This document shows positions 17,517 to 27,024 of a stretch of DNA of 64,000 nucleotides, piece after piece. Within the stretch, counting starts at the first letter, position 1, and each line of letters opens with the position of its first letter. The notes below the pieces were generated by a model, which was not told the DNA's origin, searched no databases, and worked only from the letters and a program-made list of their open reading frames with translations. The position numbers and the translations under genes are program-made. The stretch covers positions 124,001 through 188,000 of the forward strand of contig NZ_DS996813.1 in NCBI RefSeq assembly GCF_000156235.1. Direction: 5' to 3'. Origin of the DNA: Pseudovibrio sp000156235. GTDB lineage: Bacteria; Pseudomonadota; Alphaproteobacteria; Rhizobiales; Stappiaceae.

Positions 17517-18896
17517 TTAATTCTTGCGGATACGCTCAGTTGGTTCGCGCATTGTCACCAGTTCTTCTGCGGCAGTTGGGTGAACCGCAATGGTGCGATC
17601 ATAATCTGCCTTGGTAGCACCCATGGTCAGCGTGACGCCGATGATCTGGATCAGTTCACCAGAATCTGGGCCCATGATATGAATGCCGAGGATCTTATCG
17701 GTGTCTGCATCTACCAGCATCTTGAGGAACATCTTGCCCGGCTTGCCGGAAAGCGTGTTCTTCATTGGGCGGAAGGAAGAGGTGTAGATATCAATGTTGT
17801 CAAAACGTGCTTCCGCTTCTTCCTGTGTCAGACCAGCGGTGCCAATTTCTGGCTGGGAGAAGACAGCGGTTGGGATCATGGAGTGATCCACATGCCATTC
17901 CTTGCCACCATAAGTGCTGTCAGCGAACGCATGGCCTTCGCGGATCGCAACAGGGGTCAGGTTGGCGCGGTTAGTTACGTCACCGACAGCAAAGATGCTT
18001 GGTACGGAGCTCTGGCTCTGCGGGGTAACAACAATTGCCCCTGCCTTATCGAGCTCAACACCAGCTTCTTCGAGGCCGAGGCCTGCTGTGTTTGGACGAC
18101 GACCAATTGCGTAAAGCACCTGATCGGCTTCGATTACTTCACCAGCATGGGTGGTCACTGTCAGGCCGCCCTCATGCTTCTCGATGGAAGCGATGGTAGA
18201 TTTGGTTTTGACAGTGATGCCCTTTTCTTCCATCTGCTCATGCAGACCGGTGCGCAGGTCCATATCAAAACCGCGCAGGATCTCTTCGCCACGGTAAACC
18301 AGCGTGGTTTCAGAGCCCATTCCGTTGAAGATGCCAGCGAACTCGACCGCGATGTAGCCGCCTCCAACAACAATGGTGCGTTTCGGGAACTCGGAAAGGT
18401 GGAACGCTTCGTTGGACGTGATCGTGTGCTCACAGCCAACAAGGCCAGCATCCACGTTTGGCGTTGCGCCAACAGCAACGAGAATGCGCTCAGCTGTGAT
18501 GACCTGATCAGTGGAGAGCAAGCGAACGGTGTTCGGGCCTTCGATAACAGCACGGCTGTCGTGCAACTCAACACCGGACTTGTCCAGGTTGCGGCGGTAG
18601 ATGCCTTCGAGGCGGGTGATTTCCTTGTCTTTGTTTTCAACCAGCTTATCAAAGTCGAAGGTCGGCGTGCCGTTCAGGCTCCAGCCATACCCGTCAGCGT
18701 TGGCGAATTCTTCCGTGAACTTGGAAGCATATACAAAGAGTTTTTTTGGAACGCAGCCGCGGATTACGCAGGTACCGCCGTAGCGAAATTCTTCAGCAAT
18801 ACCAACACGGGCGCCATGGGTTGCTGCGATACGTGCTGCGCGCACACCGCCGGAACCAGCCCCAATAACAAAGAGATCGTAGTCGAAATTAGTCAT
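17517..18896 (-). CDS. gor: glutathione-disulfide reductase
   Basis: 459 residues of the class I pyridine nucleotide-disulfide oxidoreductase family. The FAD-binding GAGSGG is at 12-17, the redox-active disulfide is Cys43/Cys48 (GGTCVIRGCVPKK), an NADPH-site GGGYIAVEFA lies mid-protein, and the C-terminal interface motif is HPTAAEE. The RGCVPKK form and the absence of an E3-type lipoyl-enzyme signature favour glutathione reductase. It keeps glutathione reduced in the cytoplasm. Confidence 0.96.
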   Translation of the reverse strand: MTNFDYDLFVIGAGSGGVRAARIAATHGARVGIAEEFRYGGTCVIRGCVPKKLFVYASKFTEEFANADGYGWSLNGTPTFDFDKLVENKDKEITRLEGIYRRNLDKSGVELHDSRAVIEGPNTVRLLSTDQVITAERILVAVGATPNVDAGLVGCEHTITSNEAFHLSEFPKRTIVVGGGYIAVEFAGIFNGMGSETTLVYRGEEILRGFDMDLRTGLHEQMEEKGITVKTKSTIASIEKHEGGLTVTTHAGEVIEADQVLYAIGRRPNTAGLGLEEAGVELDKAGAIVVTPQSQSSVPSIFAVGDVTNRANLTPVAIREGHAFADSTYGGKEWHVDHSMIPTAVFSQPEIGTAGLTQEEAEARFDNIDIYTSSFRPMKNTLSGKPGKMFLKMLVDADTDKILGIHIMGPDSGELIQIIGVTLTMGATKADYDRTIAVHPTAAEELVTMREPTERIRKN

Positions 18897-19061
18897 TACA
18901 GCCCACTTTCGTTAGCAATAGAACCTTATGCAACGACGTTTCGTTTCGCTCTAAGGTCTTGTCTTATAAAAACGTAGGCTCAGACTTGGGCCAGATACGC
19001 CCAAATTTCAAGGGGCGTATCTGATCTAACTGTTCATTTTGGATTGCGATTTCGTGATCGC

Positions 19062-19577
19062 TTATTGAGCAGCCATCGCAGCAAGTTTCTGACGTGCAAT
19101 AGCAACCATGTCGGTGCTGATCGCGTCGCCCCACTGCTTCGCTGCACCAATGGTCAGCGCGGACAGTGTGCCGGACAGGTCAGCAAGACGCTTACCAGTG
19201 TCAGAGTTGTAGAAAGTCGCGATTTCGTTGAGCTGCTCTTCGGTGAAGCGGCGCGCCCACACTTCGTAGATCACGCGGTCCAATTCCTGACGGCGTGGGA
19301 TAAGTTCAACAGCAGCTTCGTTGACAGCAATGTCGATCTCAGCGCTCATTGCCGGATTGGAGCGAATGAACAGGGTGCGCGTGCGCTCAGCAACATCTGG
19401 AAGGATGTTGTCAAAGTTCTCGATGGACTTTGTTGCACGAACGGCTGCTTTTGCAGCTTCGATGTGGCTTTCAGAAATGGAATTGTCCTGAGCCATGACC
19501 GGGCTGGAAATCAGCACACCAGCAACAACCAGTGATGCGACACCTGCAATTGCTGCAGACTTGAACTTAGCGAGCAT
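19062..19577 (-). CDS. DUF2059 domain secreted protein
   Basis: 171 residues with a signal peptide (FKSAAIAGVASLVVAGVLISS..MAQ). The DUF2059 core is evident at the C-terminal half: FTEEQLNEIATFYNSDTGKR followed by a helical tail. The family is periplasmic and its function is not known. It lies 55 bp downstream of rpiA on the same strand, so co-transcription is possible. Confidence 0.88.
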   Translation of the reverse strand: MLAKFKSAAIAGVASLVVAGVLISSPVMAQDNSISESHIEAAKAAVRATKSIENFDNILPDVAERTRTLFIRSNPAMSAEIDIAVNEAAVELIPRRQELDRVIYEVWARRFTEEQLNEIATFYNSDTGKRLADLSGTLSALTIGAAKQWGDAISTDMVAIARQKLAAMAAQ

Positions 19578-19631
19578 AAAATGGCTCCCCTATATTTTAA
19601 TCAGCTGTCCTTAAATGACTGTCAGGATAGC

Positions 19632-20321
19632 TTAAGGTTCCAAGACACGAATTTCATCAGTACCGGCGACATAAGCCCGTACCGCCATATCAATAAACAA
19701 CCCGTGTTCAACGACACCCGGAATAACTTCCAGGCGTTTTGCCAGTGACTTCGGATCGCTGATTGCCTTCAGGTGGCAATCGAGAATGTAGTTGCCGTTA
19801 TCGGTTACAAGTGGCTTATCACCTGCCATACGCAGGATCATCTCGCCTTGCAGCCCCTCAGCGTCCAAGCTGTTTTGCATCATCTGCCGGGTAGCCTCAA
19901 GCCCGAATGGGATAACCTCCACGGGAAGCGGGAACTTTCCGAGGGTATCAACAATTTTGCTCTCATCTGCGATGACAAGCATACGGCCAGATGCTGCCGC
20001 GATGATTTTTTCGCGAAGCAGTGCCGCACCGCCACCTTTGATGAGGTTCAGCTGCGGATCGATCTCGTCCGCACCATCAATTACAAGGTCCAGCACCGGT
20101 GTTTCGTCCAGTGTGGTCAGTGGAACTCCCAGTTCATCGCAAAGCGCCTGAGAGTAAGAGGAGGCTGGAACACCGATGATCTCGAAACCATCCTTGACCA
20201 TATCTGCCAGAAGGCGGATCATTTCGTTGACTGTTGATCCAGAACCTATCCCCAGCTTCATGCCGGGCTTAACTTCCTTGAGTGCTGCAGCTGCGGCCTG
20301 CGCCTTCAAACTCATTGCCAT
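19632..20321 (-). CDS. rpiA: ribose-5-phosphate isomerase A
   Basis: 229 residues from the ATG at 20321, the usual RpiA length; an in-frame start at 20366 would add 15 atypical residues. Motifs include GIGSGSTV (phosphate-binding loop), DGADEID (catalytic acidic residues) and KGGGAALLREKI. It interconverts ribulose 5-phosphate and ribose 5-phosphate in the pentose phosphate pathway. GAAGAG lies upstream at a slightly long spacing; an ATG two codons later is an alternative start. Confidence 0.95.
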   Translation of the reverse strand: MAMSLKAQAAAAALKEVKPGMKLGIGSGSTVNEMIRLLADMVKDGFEIIGVPASSYSQALCDELGVPLTTLDETPVLDLVIDGADEIDPQLNLIKGGGAALLREKIIAAASGRMLVIADESKIVDTLGKFPLPVEVIPFGLEATRQMMQNSLDAEGLQGEMILRMAGDKPLVTDNGNYILDCHLKAISDPKSLAKRLEVIPGVVEHGLFIDMAVRAYVAGTDEIRVLEP

Positions 20322-20559
20322 CTGACTATTTTCTCTTCCCCGGACCCTAAGCTTCTTAGGAAACATTCACAATTCAGAACAATTTTGCCTAGTTATACCG
20401 CTTGGGTCTACTCTGACATAACTCCTGCTGATTACCATGAGGTGCCAGCCCCGCCAAGCAGCAATCCACCCAACACACTATAGGTTTTCCTCGCAAATTG
20501 ACTTCACGGCGAATTTCGTTAGGGTGGCGCGGATTTTCTCAACAGAAACGAGCTTAAGT

Positions 20560-21242
20560 ATGACAACACCAGTTCTGGTTTTCGACCTAGACGGTACTCT
20601 CCTGGAGACCATGGGAGACCTAACAGCGTCGATGAATCATGTTTTGGTAGAAGCCGGATTTGAAGCCATTGAACTGAACGGGTTAGAAAAATGGTGGGTG
20701 CTGGCGTGAAAGTGCTGATGACCCGTGGGCTTGAGGCAAACAAGATTGAAGTGACAGACGAAGTTCTGGAACCGCTGCTTGCCAAGTTTATTCGTTATTA
20801 CGAAACCCACATTGCTGATCACACTCACGCTTTTCCTCAGGCGCTGGAAACAATTGCGCGCTTGAGAGAAGCAGGCTGGAAAACCGCTATCTGCACAAAC
20901 AAGCTGGAAAAACTGGCCAAGCCTCTGGTTCGGGCCATGGAGATGGAGCATCTGTTTGACTCGGTAGTCGGTGGTGACACCTTCTCCAAGAACAAGCCGG
21001 ATGCGATGCCAGTGTTTGGCGCAATCGACATTGCGGGCGGTTCCCGTGCCGGTTCCATTTTCGTAGGTGACTCCAAAGCTGACATTTCTGCTGCGCGCAA
21101 CGCTGGCCTGCCAGTGATTGCAGTTGATTTCGGTTACACCGACATTCCGGTTCGTGAACTTGGTCCGGATGTGGTGATTTCGCATTACAATCAGCTGGAA
21201 GCAGCTGTTAAAGAGCTGAGTGAAGAGAACGCTCCTTCCTAA
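20560..21242 (+). pseudogene. gph: HAD-family phosphoglycolate phosphatase, broken by one base in an A tract
   Basis: The first frame begins MTTPVLVFDLDGTLLETM with the HAD motif DLDGT (9-13) and continues to ..ELNGLEK. It then shifts, and the rest (MVGAGVKVLMTRGLEAN to ..ELSEENAPS) is in the next frame. The break is at the A5 run 20687-20691; one extra A would restore GLEKMVGAG, the sequence expected for Gph. Later motifs are intact (CTNKLEKL, SKNKPDA, FVGDSKAD). The result is either a sequencing or assembly error, a real mutation, or a slippage site. Downstream reading frame 20691-21242 could be made alone but would lack the nucleophile Asp. Confidence 0.85.
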
Positions 21243-21267
21243 CTCTTTGATACAGAAAAAGATTAAT

Positions 21268-21306
21268 CTGCCGCCCGTGCTTTTGCATTGGGCGGCAGTT
21301 TTGTTT
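21268..21306 (+). terminator. intrinsic terminator after gph
   Basis: CTGCCGCCC/GGGCGGCAG (9 bp, 13-nt loop) followed by TTTTGTTT, 26 bp after the gph stop. Confidence 0.88.
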
Positions 21307-21490
21307 GCAGCCGCAAATCTGACGTATTTCCCCCACGTAAATCCCATCATAAAATCACCGCTTGGTGCGAATTTTCGCTCAATGCAGTCACATTCCCCTG
21401 CGAAACATCCAGCATCGGAAAGCTCTGTTTTCCACTAAATGAAATCAACACAGGAACACCGCGTCAGGACAGGCGCTGGTCTATTGCTGC

Positions 21491-22768
21491 ATGGTAAAAG
21501 CTTCACTTGTTTCGTTGTTTGCGATCATTCTTGCCAGTGCTCTTGCACAGTTGGCGAGCTCTGCTTTGTTGACGAGCCTGCCGCTTCAGATCGCCAGTAT
21601 CGGAGGTTCTGCCTCACAGGCTGGCCTTGTGGCGGGTGCCTATTCGCTTGGCTTTATGGCCGGGTGCATGCGCGGTGTGCGGATGATCAACCGCATCGGT
21701 CACATCCGGGCCTTTGCTGGTGCAGCTGGTTTGACTGCCTTGTTGGTTCTCCTTTTCAAGAACTCTGAGAGCATCATTTTCTGGACTGTTCTGCGCTTCT
21801 TTATGGGTGCTGCCTTTGCCATGTTGTTTGCAACGGCGGATGCCTGGTTGAACGAGACCGTGAAAGATGAAGTCCGTGGCCGTGTTCTTTCCGTAAATTC
21901 CATTGTGATTGGTGCAATGGCTATTCTCTCACAGATTTTCGTTGCCCATTACACTGAGGTTCCTTTGCAGATGCTGGAGCTGCTGAGCGCAATTTTGCTG
22001 GCGGCGGTGGTTCTGCTGTGCATGACGCGTTCTGTGCCTCCACGGACCTACAAGTCCAAGCGTGTGAAGTTTCGTGAGATCTGGACGCAGTCTCCTGTTG
22101 CGGTGCTGGGTGCGTTTGCTTCCGGTGCGATTGTGACAAGCCTTTTGACCATTGTGCCGTTTTCCCTTTCCAAAGCTGGTGTTGGTGGCAGCACGACGGC
22201 TCTCATGATTGCCATGCTTTACATTGGGCGTCTTATGTTCCAGTGGCCGTTTGGCTCCCTTGCTGACCGTATGGATCGCAGATGGCTGATCCTTGGTTCC
22301 TCCACGCTGATCACTGCGATCATGGTGACCTTCCTGCTTGCTGATCCGTTTACTGGCTGGAACTCTGGTTTCCTGCGCAATTATCACCTGCTGACCATGC
22401 TGGGTCTGGTGCTGGCTGTTCTTGGTGGTCTTGCCTTCCCGCTGCAATCAATCTGTGTGGCGCACGCATTTGAGCGGAAACCGGAGAGCAGTGTTGCGCT
22501 TTCGACTTACCTGCTCTTTATCTGGGCAGCTGGCAGTGTGGCTGGTCCTACGCTCATCAGTATCCTCGCACCGATCCTTGGTTCCAAGACACCTGACTTC
22601 ATCCTGATCAGCCTGAGTGGCTCTCTGGCGCTGTTCACGGCCTACCGGCTTTATGTGGCGAAGCTGTTCATGTTCCGTCGGCCATCCCGTAAGCCTTTGC
22701 TGATCGTGAGCAACATGCCTTATGCGAATTACCAACAAGCTCAACCCTCTGATAAATATAAGCAATAG
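21491..22768 (+). CDS. MFS transporter, YcaD-like
   Basis: 425 residues, about twelve hydrophobic helices. It begins VSLFAIILASALAQLASSALLTSLPL and has features of the YcaD-type branch: ATADAWLNE in helix 4 and the R-G-R motif after it (EVRGRVLSVNSIVIG), plus GSLADRMDRR in the second-half loop. The substrate is unknown. It follows the gph terminator and precedes the tRNA-Val gene, so it is probably monocistronic. Confidence 0.86.
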   Translation: MVKASLVSLFAIILASALAQLASSALLTSLPLQIASIGGSASQAGLVAGAYSLGFMAGCMRGVRMINRIGHIRAFAGAAGLTALLVLLFKNSESIIFWTVLRFFMGAAFAMLFATADAWLNETVKDEVRGRVLSVNSIVIGAMAILSQIFVAHYTEVPLQMLELLSAILLAAVVLLCMTRSVPPRTYKSKRVKFREIWTQSPVAVLGAFASGAIVTSLLTIVPFSLSKAGVGGSTTALMIAMLYIGRLMFQWPFGSLADRMDRRWLILGSSTLITAIMVTFLLADPFTGWNSGFLRNYHLLTMLGLVLAVLGGLAFPLQSICVAHAFERKPESSVALSTYLLFIWAAGSVAGPTLISILAPILGSKTPDFILISLSGSLALFTAYRLYVAKLFMFRRPSRKPLLIVSNMPYANYQQAQPSDKYKQ

Positions 22769-22914
22769 GAGACCGGTCTGGATGCGCCGTACCCATCACG
22801 ACGATATATCTGAGATATTTTGAATTCTTTTGGGAAAAGTTTCTGAGGGGGCTTGCAGGAACCCGGCAAAGGGCCTAAACACCTCCTCACGCCACACGGC
22901 GTACCACCCTACGG

Positions 22915-22990
<76 letters not shown>

Positions 22991-23012
22991 TTCCTCTTCC
23001 AGAGGACTTCAA

Positions 23013-23046
23013 GTCTCCCGAATATTCGCGGAGGCTTTTTTATTTT
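23013..23046 (+). terminator. terminator after tRNA-Val
   Basis: A GTCTCC..GGAGGC stem enclosing a GAATATTC palindrome is followed by TTTTTTATTTT, about 25 bp past the tRNA. Confidence 0.65.
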
Positions 23047-23223
23047 CTCACAGCTTTTACCTTGTAGGATTAATCCCCTACCCCATATTGGCTCAATGGG
23101 AGTTAAAGCTCTTTGCAAACACTTCACTGATTGCAAAGCGTTGTAACGCCTTGTTTTGAAGCAAGTCATCTTTCCAAAATGAGCTTCACTCCTTTGGGCA
23201 GTTATTCAGTCGGGATCACGCAT

Positions 23224-23406
23224 ATGAACCGAATTTTCTTGTTTATCGGCAAAACCTTTGCAGCCTCTGTGATGCTGTTCTTTTTCGTCGTTGTATTCCA
23301 GACTGTCATGTATGGCGGTCCGGCACGAGATGTGGCAGCGTTTATCTCTGGCGCAGGTGGCGTTTCCTACACCTCTTATATGGCGATCCGAAACAGGAAT
23401 GTGTGA
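23224..23406 (+). CDS. small hydrophobic membrane protein, unknown
   Basis: 60 residues from ATG 23224. An N-terminal helix (IFLFIGKTFAASVMLFFFVVVFQTV) is followed by a Gly-Ala-rich second segment (AAFISGAGGVSYTSYMA) and a basic end RNRNV. No family is recognised. It is followed within 25 bp by a hairpin terminator shared with convergent trpB. The frame is open further upstream to 23131, but those residues look non-coding; the ribosome site is weak (GGGAT, about 8 bases). Confidence 0.6.
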   Translation: MNRIFLFIGKTFAASVMLFFFVVVFQTVMYGGPARDVAAFISGAGGVSYTSYMAIRNRNV

Positions 23407-23426
23407 CGGCATACCTTCGCTTTGAA

Positions 23427-23448
23427 AAAGGGAGCCTGAGCTCCCTTT
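23427..23448. terminator. bidirectional terminator between small ORF and trpB
   Basis: AAAGGGAGC/GCTCCCTTT with a 4-nt loop lies between convergent genes. The T run is better on the minus strand (CCCTTTTTC), i.e. after trpB. Confidence 0.8.
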
Positions 23449-23501
23449 ATGCATTTTGCTCTTACACTTCATTCCCCCATCCCACGGGGTAATGGCACGC
23501 C

Positions 23502-24719
23502 TTACATCTTCAGGTCTTCGCCTGTGCCGAAGTTATCAGCCACATAATCCAGATCCTTATCGCCGCGACCGGACAGATTCACGAGGATCGTTTCACCCGG
23601 ACATTCCTTGGCCAGCTTGATGGCGTAGGCGACAGCGTGGGAGCTTTCCAGCGCTGGAATGATGCCCTCATAACGGGATAGCGCCCAGAACGCCTGCAGA
23701 GTTTCGTCGTCCGTTGCAGAGCCGTAGTGAACCTTGCCGATGTCATGCAGGTAGGAATGCTCAGGACCGACGCCCGGATAATCCAGACCGGATGCGATTG
23801 AGTGCACTGGCGCCGGATTGCCTTCTGCATCTTCCAGAACGCGGCACTTGAACCCATGAAGCATGCCCGGCTTACCGAATGTCATGGTTGCTGCGTGCTG
23901 ACCAAGTTCAGGGCCTTTACCCATTGGCTCAACACCGTGGAGTTTGACAGACTTGTCCTGAATGAAGCCGGAGAACAGGCCCATTGCGTTGGAACCACCG
24001 CCGACACAGGCCACGGCGTGGTCTGGCAGGTTGCCCGTCATTTCCGTGAACTGCTCACGCGCCTCGATCCCGACAATCTGCTGGAAGTCGCGCACCATGC
24101 GTGGGAATGGGTGCGGGCCAACCACAGAGCCGATTGCGAACAGAGCCTCATCTGCCTGCTCCAGATAGGAGGTGAAGGCTGAGTCCACGGCCTCTTTCAG
24201 TGTACGGCCACCGAAACCAACCGGGACAAGCTTTGCACCGAGCAGCTGCATACGGACTACGTTTGGATGCTCTTTCTCAATATCCACTTCACCCATGTGG
24301 ATTTCACATTCCAGCTCAAAATATGCGGCTGCGGTTGCCAGGGCCACGCCGTGCTGCCCTGCCCCGGTCTCTGCAATGAGCTTCTTTTTGCCCATGTGTT
24401 TGGCCAACAGAGCTTCTGCCATGCAGTGATTGAGCTTATGAGCACCGGAGTGGTTGAGGTCTTCACGCTTCAGATAGATGTTTGCGCCGGACCCAATGCG
24501 ATTGGACAGGTTGCGGGCGTGAGAAACAGGTGTTGGACGGCCCTGAAAATGTTTGCGGATGTAACGCAGCTCATTGATGTAGGAAGCATCGCCTGAGATC
24601 TTGTCATAGGCTTTGGCAATCTCTTCGAACTGAGGTACCAGCTCAGGCGGCAGGAATGCACCGCCGTATTCTCCGAAGTAGCCTTCTTTGTTCGGAAACT
24701 CTTTTAAGTAATTGTCCAT
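23502..24719 (-). CDS. trpB: tryptophan synthase beta chain (stand-alone copy)
   Basis: 405 residues, a PLP enzyme that makes tryptophan from indole and serine. The PLP lysine is Lys95 in SGAHKLNHC; ETGAGQHGVALA and the phosphate-binding GGGSNAMG are present, and so is the C-terminal SGRGDKD. The lysine context HKLNH and the N-terminus (EGYFGEYGGAFLPPEL) differ from the common HKINN form. No trpF or trpA adjoins it, unlike the usual alphaproteobacterial trpFBA. It may be a second beta chain, with a canonical copy elsewhere. Confidence 0.9.
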   Translation of the reverse strand: MDNYLKEFPNKEGYFGEYGGAFLPPELVPQFEEIAKAYDKISGDASYINELRYIRKHFQGRPTPVSHARNLSNRIGSGANIYLKREDLNHSGAHKLNHCMAEALLAKHMGKKKLIAETGAGQHGVALATAAAYFELECEIHMGEVDIEKEHPNVVRMQLLGAKLVPVGFGGRTLKEAVDSAFTSYLEQADEALFAIGSVVGPHPFPRMVRDFQQIVGIEAREQFTEMTGNLPDHAVACVGGGSNAMGLFSGFIQDKSVKLHGVEPMGKGPELGQHAATMTFGKPGMLHGFKCRVLEDAEGNPAPVHSIASGLDYPGVGPEHSYLHDIGKVHYGSATDDETLQAFWALSRYEGIIPALESSHAVAYAIKLAKECPGETILVNLSGRGDKDLDYVADNFGTGEDLKM

Positions 24720-24881
24720 CTGCTCACGCTCTCCCAGCCCATTGATTATATGTGTAGGAGTGATGCTACTTTAAGCTGCGTGGGCCGATCCATCTGGCAA
24801 TTGGAACTAGTCACTGATTTCTTGACAAATAAACAAGCACTTAAAGCACCGCATGGCATCCCATGCAGTGGTGAGGCAGGA

Positions 24882-25372
24882 GTTCCCGAGTTAATCGGGG
24901 TGAGCAAGGCGGCAGGCAATACCTGCGCTGTTTGTTAGTAATGAGTCTTCGGCATTGGCTACTCGCCTTGCCCGGGCTTTCTTGGGATGAACAACGTCGC
25001 CTCTTTTGCCTATAAGGCATGAAGGACGGGTCTCCCGTCAGCCGGTTTCCCGGAAAGACAGTGGCTTATCCAGTCAGGTTTCCCTGCCCAAACAGTTCCT
25101 CCGTCTCTGACAGATACAGTCGCAAAAGCAAGTCTCCTTGCCGGTGCTCGTGTATCCGTCACCGCGTGATACCCTATATTCCTGGGCCCTTCCCCTCAAA
25201 CCATGCGGCCACGTTTGAAGTTCGGTTCACCGGACCACCGAAAGCTGCGTTACCTCTCCCGATAGCCCCGCCCAGCCTACGACAAACTGACGGTCGCTCC
25301 GCCAGCAGCCCGTTACGCAGGCATGCGATTAGTATGGGCATGGTTTTGAGGCAGGGGGATAAGTTTTTCAAC
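24882..25372 (-). ncRNA. candidate structured RNA, copy B (family unknown)
   Basis: It fills most of the gap between the dppA1 terminator and trpB, in trpB orientation. Blocks shared with copy A, given on + coordinates, are 25353-25366 (14 nt identical), 25248-25256, 25226-25236, 25075-25086 (CAGG-GAAA-CCTG hairpin) and 24947-24955. GCAAG-GAGA-CTTGC at 25128-25141 matches GACAA-GAAA-TTGTC of copy A. The main helix pairs 24904-24911 with 24964-24971, and the terminal hairpin is CCCGA/TCGGG (24885-24899). It carries extra hairpins absent from copy A (25025-25055). An independent RNA or a trpB leader are both possible. Confidence 0.55.
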
Positions 25373-25388
25373 TCCCGCATGCCCAAGC

Positions 25389-25418
25389 AAAAAAGCCCCG
25401 GCACAAGGCCGGGGCTTT
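25389..25418 (-). terminator. intrinsic terminator after dppA1
   Basis: On the minus strand AAAGCCCCGGC/GCCGGGGCTTT (11 bp, 5-nt loop) continues into TTTTTTG. It lies about 22 bp past the binding-protein stop. Confidence 0.95.
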
Positions 25419-25440
25419 CCGTAGATCAGAGAACTCTGAA

Positions 25441-27024
25441 TTACTTCAGGCCTACACCGTAGAAGATGTGACCACCGAACGGGTCAATCTTGTAGTTGTC
25501 TACCTTTACGGAGACTGGCTCAGATACAACTGAGTGAGCGATGGTTGCCCATGGAGCTTCACGCTTGAAGACCACCTGTGCCTGCTCATAGAGCTTGGTA
25601 CGCTCAGCGATATCTGAAGTCAGCTTCGCTTTAGAAATCAGGTCCTGGAACTCAGCATTACACCACTGAGCACGGTTGGAACCACCAACGCCTTCACAGC
25701 TCAAAAGAGCAGCAAGGAAGTTGTCTGGGTCACCATTGTCACCGGTCCAGCCGAGAAGAACAGCGCCGTCACGATCTTCTTCCTTAGAGCGCTTCAGGTA
25801 CTCACCCCACTCGTAGGAAACGATCTCAACTTCTACACCAACCTCAGCAAAGTCAGACTGAATAACTTCAGCCATACGACGTGCGTTCGGGTTGTAAGGA
25901 CGCTGAACAGGCATTGCCCAGATCTTCATCTTGAGATCTTTAACGCCTTCTGCTGCCAGAGCAGCTTTTGCAGCTTCCACGTCATAAACATCATCTTCGA
26001 TAGAATCGTTGTATGACCAGATTGTTGGTGGAAGTGGGTTTTTAGCAACCTTACCAGCACTCTGGAAGACTGCATCGATGATCGCATCCTTGTTCATTGC
26101 TGCGTTAAGAGCACGGCGAACTTTTGGATTATCAAATGGCGCAACTTTGGTGTTGTAAGCCAGGTAACCCACGTTCAGGCCTTCCTGCTGCATCAGGTTG
26201 ATCGCAGGATCTTCCTTCATTGCTTCAATATCAGCTGGGTTCGGGAATGGCATGACATGACATTCGCCCGCTTTAAGCTTCTGATAGCGAACAGATGCAT
26301 CTGGAGTGATTGCGAAGACCAGATTGTCGATTGGCGCTTTGCCTGCCCAGTAGTCCGGGTGGGCTTTATAGCGGATCATCGCATCTTTCTGGTAACCAAC
26401 CATCTGGAATGGGCCGGTGCCGACAGGGTTCTGGTCGAATGCATCCTTGTTGTCCATCATGTTATCTGCATATTCAGCAGAATGGATGGAAGCAAAGTCC
26501 ATTGCCAGGTTTGCAAGCATTGGTGCTTCTGGACGCTTGAGAACGAACTTAACTGTGTAATCGTCAACACGTTCGATTTTTTCGATCAGGTTCGCCAGAT
26601 CCATGTAACCGAAGTACTCATAGGTACCGCCTGATACCAGATGGTACGGATGATCTTTTTTACCCTGACGCTCAAAGGAGAAGATCACATCGTCTGCATT
26701 GAAGTCGCGGGTTGGAGTGAAGTTCTTTGTGGTGTGGAACTTAACGCCCTTACGAAGATAGAAGGTGTATTCCTTACCGTCTTCGGAAACTTCCCATTTT
26801 TCAGCCAGAGCTGGAACGATGTTGGTGCCGCCACGCTCAAATTCGATCAGACGGTTGAACATCTGACGGGAAGACGCGTCAAATGTTGTACCAGCTGTGT
26901 AGAGAGCTGGTGTGAAGCCCTCAGGAGAACCTTCTGAGCAGTATACAAGCGTCTTTGCCATGCTTGGTGCAGCAAACGCCAATGTCGCAGCAAACACACT
27001 GCCCATAAGAATTGATTTTTTCAT
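25441..27024 (-). CDS. dppA: ABC peptide-binding protein (SBP family 5), copy 1
   Basis: 527 residues from the ATG at 27024, which starts a clean signal peptide (MKKSILMGSVFAATLAFAAPSMA). SBP_bac_5 features are plain: LVYCSEGSPEGFTPALYTAGT, the periplasmic two-lobe fold and LLGWTGDNGDPDNFLAALLSC, typical of DppA-type dipeptide/heme-binding proteins. It is very similar end to end to the product of 31165-32766. It is downstream of dppF but separated by a strong terminator and 427 bp, so it likely has its own promoter. Confidence 0.93.
   Translation of the reverse strand: MKKSILMGSVFAATLAFAAPSMAKTLVYCSEGSPEGFTPALYTAGTTFDASSRQMFNRLIEFERGGTNIVPALAEKWEVSEDGKEYTFYLRKGVKFHTTKNFTPTRDFNADDVIFSFERQGKKDHPYHLVSGGTYEYFGYMDLANLIEKIERVDDYTVKFVLKRPEAPMLANLAMDFASIHSAEYADNMMDNKDAFDQNPVGTGPFQMVGYQKDAMIRYKAHPDYWAGKAPIDNLVFAITPDASVRYQKLKAGECHVMPFPNPADIEAMKEDPAINLMQQEGLNVGYLAYNTKVAPFDNPKVRRALNAAMNKDAIIDAVFQSAGKVAKNPLPPTIWSYNDSIEDDVYDVEAAKAALAAEGVKDLKMKIWAMPVQRPYNPNARRMAEVIQSDFAEVGVEVEIVSYEWGEYLKRSKEEDRDGAVLLGWTGDNGDPDNFLAALLSCEGVGGSNRAQWCNAEFQDLISKAKLTSDIAERTKLYEQAQVVFKREAPWATIAHSVVSEPVSVKVDNYKIDPFGGHIFYGVGLK

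Noticed and set aside
17580..18977. 465-codon open frame antisense to gor
   Set aside because: Shadow of the glutathione reductase gene, which has full catalytic motifs on the minus strand.
25019..25462. 147-codon frame across copy B
   Set aside because: Antisense to the likely RNA strand, crosses the dppA1 terminator, has low-complexity basic/proline composition, and has no counterpart in copy A.
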